Positions 62,483 through 64,000 of a stretch of 64,000 nt of DNA are shown here, piece after piece. The position numbers and the translations under genes were made by a program. The stretch is taken from positions 1 through 64,000 of the forward strand of contig JAIEMA010000049.1 of NCBI GenBank assembly GCA_019752535.1, in the 5' to 3' direction. The notes below the pieces were generated by a model that was not told the DNA's origin, made no database searches, and saw nothing but the letters and a program-made list of their open reading frames with translations. How positions within the stretch are numbered: position 1 is the first letter of the stretch; each line of letters begins with the position of its first letter. Source of the stretch: Bacteriovoracaceae bacterium (GTDB lineage Bacteria; Bdellovibrionota; Bacteriovoracia; Bacteriovoracales; Bacteriovoracaceae).

Positions 62483-63686
62483 AGCTGGCCTCCTGAGTTT
62501 TTTTATTCATTTCACTTTGGCATTGATGGGACATGGCAGAGTCTAGGGTTTGCAGCATGCCACCTACCACTTCATCATTAAAAGCGATTCGATTAGATAA
62601 TATAAGTGAGGAACTCGGTGAAGCCTGAGCCAGTTGACCCTTATCCATAAAGTTGCGTTTTGAGTTGCACGAGAATGAACCATAGAAAACGGGGGCTTTG
62701 CCTTTTGCAGTGGCTTCTTTCAAAGCAGCAACCTCTAAGTTATGACCAGGTCTATTCGAGCGATACCATGGATAATTGACGTGTCCATTGGCCAGAACCT
62801 TTGGAGGCTCAAAACTTGGACCTCCGCCATCTCTTGCATGGCCGACATACATCACAATTTCATCCCCATTTTTAATAGAGCCCGAAAATGTGTCTTTGAG
62901 ATATTTCGTTTTACACGGCTGAAAGTAGAATCGGTCTTGAGGTGTGCATTTATTTTCTAAACCAGTCTTTGGGAAAGCGAGAGCTAAGTTTTGTTTCCTA
63001 CACTCAGAGAGCTCTAAGCCCACTTTGCCTTTACAGATTTTATCGACGAACAAATTTGTCGACTCTCTATTCTTCTTGTCACTCGGTGATAATTGAGCTG
63101 AAACAATTCGTACTCTTATTTGTACATTCCTGTTTCTATGATCCTTGATCGTCTTTGTGTAAATCTCTGGATCATCTGTACTCTTGAAGCCGCAAACTTG
63201 TTTGAACTGCACTGTCTTGCCACAGCCTTTATCTCTCTCAGCTTGAAGAGAGGCCAGGGTGACATCTTCGTCAGCTCTTCCATCAATTTTTCCAAGAGCA
63301 TAACTCGTAGGGCAGGCACCTGTAAGTCGAGTGAGAATAGTATTTTGATGAAATTCACCCCAAACATTATCACTTGTAGTGCCACCATTATCGTCATAGC
63401 CAATGGCAATAGTGGTATTGACCACACCATCGGCAAACATTTTGTCATATCTCTCTTTGCAGATGGGTTCGAGCTGAGGAAGTGGAGGAGCGACTGGCTG
63501 CTGCTGAGCTTTAAGAGCTTTGCAGGTCACGCACTCTTCATTCGGACCTTTGGGGATGAGATGTAAAAGCTCTAAGCAAGCCTTGAGACCATCCATTCCA
63601 TTGAGCACGCTACAATCAGCATCATTGGCCCATGAATTGAGAGAGAGAAGAGAGCTCATTAAAATTATAAGAAGTGTGTTTTTCAC
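62457..63686 (-). CDS. Secreted Cys-containing protein with caspase-like His/Cys pair
   Basis: 409 residues with a signal peptide (ending NSWAN). No name is recognised. Residues 274-284 (GDEIVMYVGHA) look like a strand ending in Gly-His283, and residues 331-341 (APVFYGSFSCN) like the next parallel strand ending in Ser-Cys340, with an intervening helix. This is the order and spacing of CHAT, clostripain and gingipain proteases. Seventeen or so other Cys suggest an extracytoplasmic disulfide-rich protein. It overlaps the HEAT-like gene. Confidence 0.72.
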   Translation of the reverse strand: MKNTLLIILMSSLLSLNSWANDADCSVLNGMDGLKACLELLHLIPKGPNEECVTCKALKAQQQPVAPPLPQLEPICKERYDKMFADGVVNTTIAIGYDDNGGTTSDNVWGEFHQNTILTRLTGACPTSYALGKIDGRADEDVTLASLQAERDKGCGKTVQFKQVCGFKSTDDPEIYTKTIKDHRNRNVQIRVRIVSAQLSPSDKKNRESTNLFVDKICKGKVGLELSECRKQNLALAFPKTGLENKCTPQDRFYFQPCKTKYLKDTFSGSIKNGDEIVMYVGHARDGGGPSFEPPKVLANGHVNYPWYRSNRPGHNLEVAALKEATAKGKAPVFYGSFSCNSKRNFMDKGQLAQASPSSSLILSNRIAFNDEVVGGMLQTLDSAMSHQCQSEMNKKTQEASCAFSVHRF

Positions 63687-63734
63687 ACACCTCTTATCGA
63701 AACTTAAAAAAAAAATAAAACTAGATTAAATTGC

Positions 63735-64000
63735 TCAGTGACTTTGGGCCTGAATTTTCATTTCATGCAACTTTTGCAGAGCTTGAAGCGGAGTAAGGTT
63801 CATAATATCAATCTCCTGCAGCTTCTTTTCTAGTTCAATCAAATGCCCAGAAGGCGGTGTTTGGTCGAAGAGAGAGAGTTGAGGAGGATTGACTTGATCT
63901 ACAACTGAAGAGCTATGGTATTGATCTTCTAAGTTATGAAGTATTCCGCGAGCACGTTTTAAAATCTCTTTAGGTAGTCCGGCCAGTTCGGCCACATGGA
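63735..64000 (-). CDS. mutS: 3' end of mutS, cut by the window edge
   Basis: The C-terminal 87 or so residues of a DNA mismatch repair protein: HVAELAGLPKEILKRARGIL is the characteristic end of the ATPase domain, followed by a variable linker (LSLFDQTPP) and a helical tail for tetramerisation. The frame is open to the right edge. The rest of the gene lies beyond the window. Confidence 0.93.
   Translation of the reverse strand, partial: HVAELAGLPKEILKRARGILHNLEDQYHSSSVVDQVNPPQLSLFDQTPPSGHLIELEKKLQEIDIMNLTPLQALQKLHEMKIQAQSH

Noticed and set aside
63690-63730. Terminator for mutS in the T-rich stretch (minus strand)
   Set aside because: A T run is present on the minus strand, but I find no stable stem before it.

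Overview
The window looks like a chromosomal stretch from a Gram-negative, flagellated bacterium with a modest GC content. The most economical reading is a Bdellovibrionota-type organism, possibly of the Bacteriovorax/Peredibacter side. This rests on the flagellar gene order, an unusual FlhF, many secreted Cys-rich orphan proteins, a subtilase, and the lipid A and Bam genes. The assignment is inference; no rRNA or other marker was available to fix it. I see no tRNA, rRNA, IS element, prophage or CRISPR array. No non-coding gap exceeds 300 bases; the largest is about 267 bases at 20070-20336.

Region 1 (1-11990): the tail of an unidentified gene, a terminator, an HU-family gene, then one long flagellar unit fliL-fliM-fliN-fliO-fliP-fliQ-fliR-flhB-flhA-flhF-flhG-fliA closed by a terminator. 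It encodes the C-ring switch, the whole export gate, the polar number/placement pair FlhF/FlhG and the flagellar sigma factor. FlhF has lost every recognisable GTPase motif, and FlhG lacks the DQAxxLR activator motif.

Region 2 (12040-23927): a two-TM PAS/coiled-coil protein, an RluA-type pseudouridine synthase, a secreted Cys-containing orphan, coaE/mazG on the minus strand, ybeY, a secreted subtilase, and an outer-membrane protein gene followed by a large lipoprotein gene with an EF-hand loop.

Region 3 (23961-41043): prfB with a programmed +1 frameshift, lysS, a LolC/E-LolD exporter, then an envelope operon bamA-skp-lpxD-fabZ-lpxA-(Gfo/Idh/MocA)-lpxB-lpxK, a DUF3108 lipoprotein, a glycosyltransferase, and rpsA with its own promoter and leader hairpin. 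The oxidoreductase between lpxA and lpxB suggests a 2,3-diamino sugar lipid A.

Region 4 (41104-51129): two tandem Cys-rich secreted paralogues, a stand-alone RlmK-type methyltransferase, clpS-clpA, a 38-residue Lys/Ala repeat gene with a strong ribosome site and terminator, an MFS permease, a DUF502 protein, a dCMP deaminase, a TonB-C-like lipoprotein, a rhodanese-like protein without the catalytic Cys, and a small secreted orphan.

Region 5 (51261-64000): an M20 dipeptidase, small membrane proteins, orphans, a DEAD-box helicase, an FtsB-like protein with a long acidic N-terminal tail, a DUF192 lipoprotein divergent from aspS, a TetR regulator, an RDD protein, a HEAT-like secreted protein overlapping a secreted protein with a caspase-like His/Cys pair, and the 3' end of mutS running off the window.
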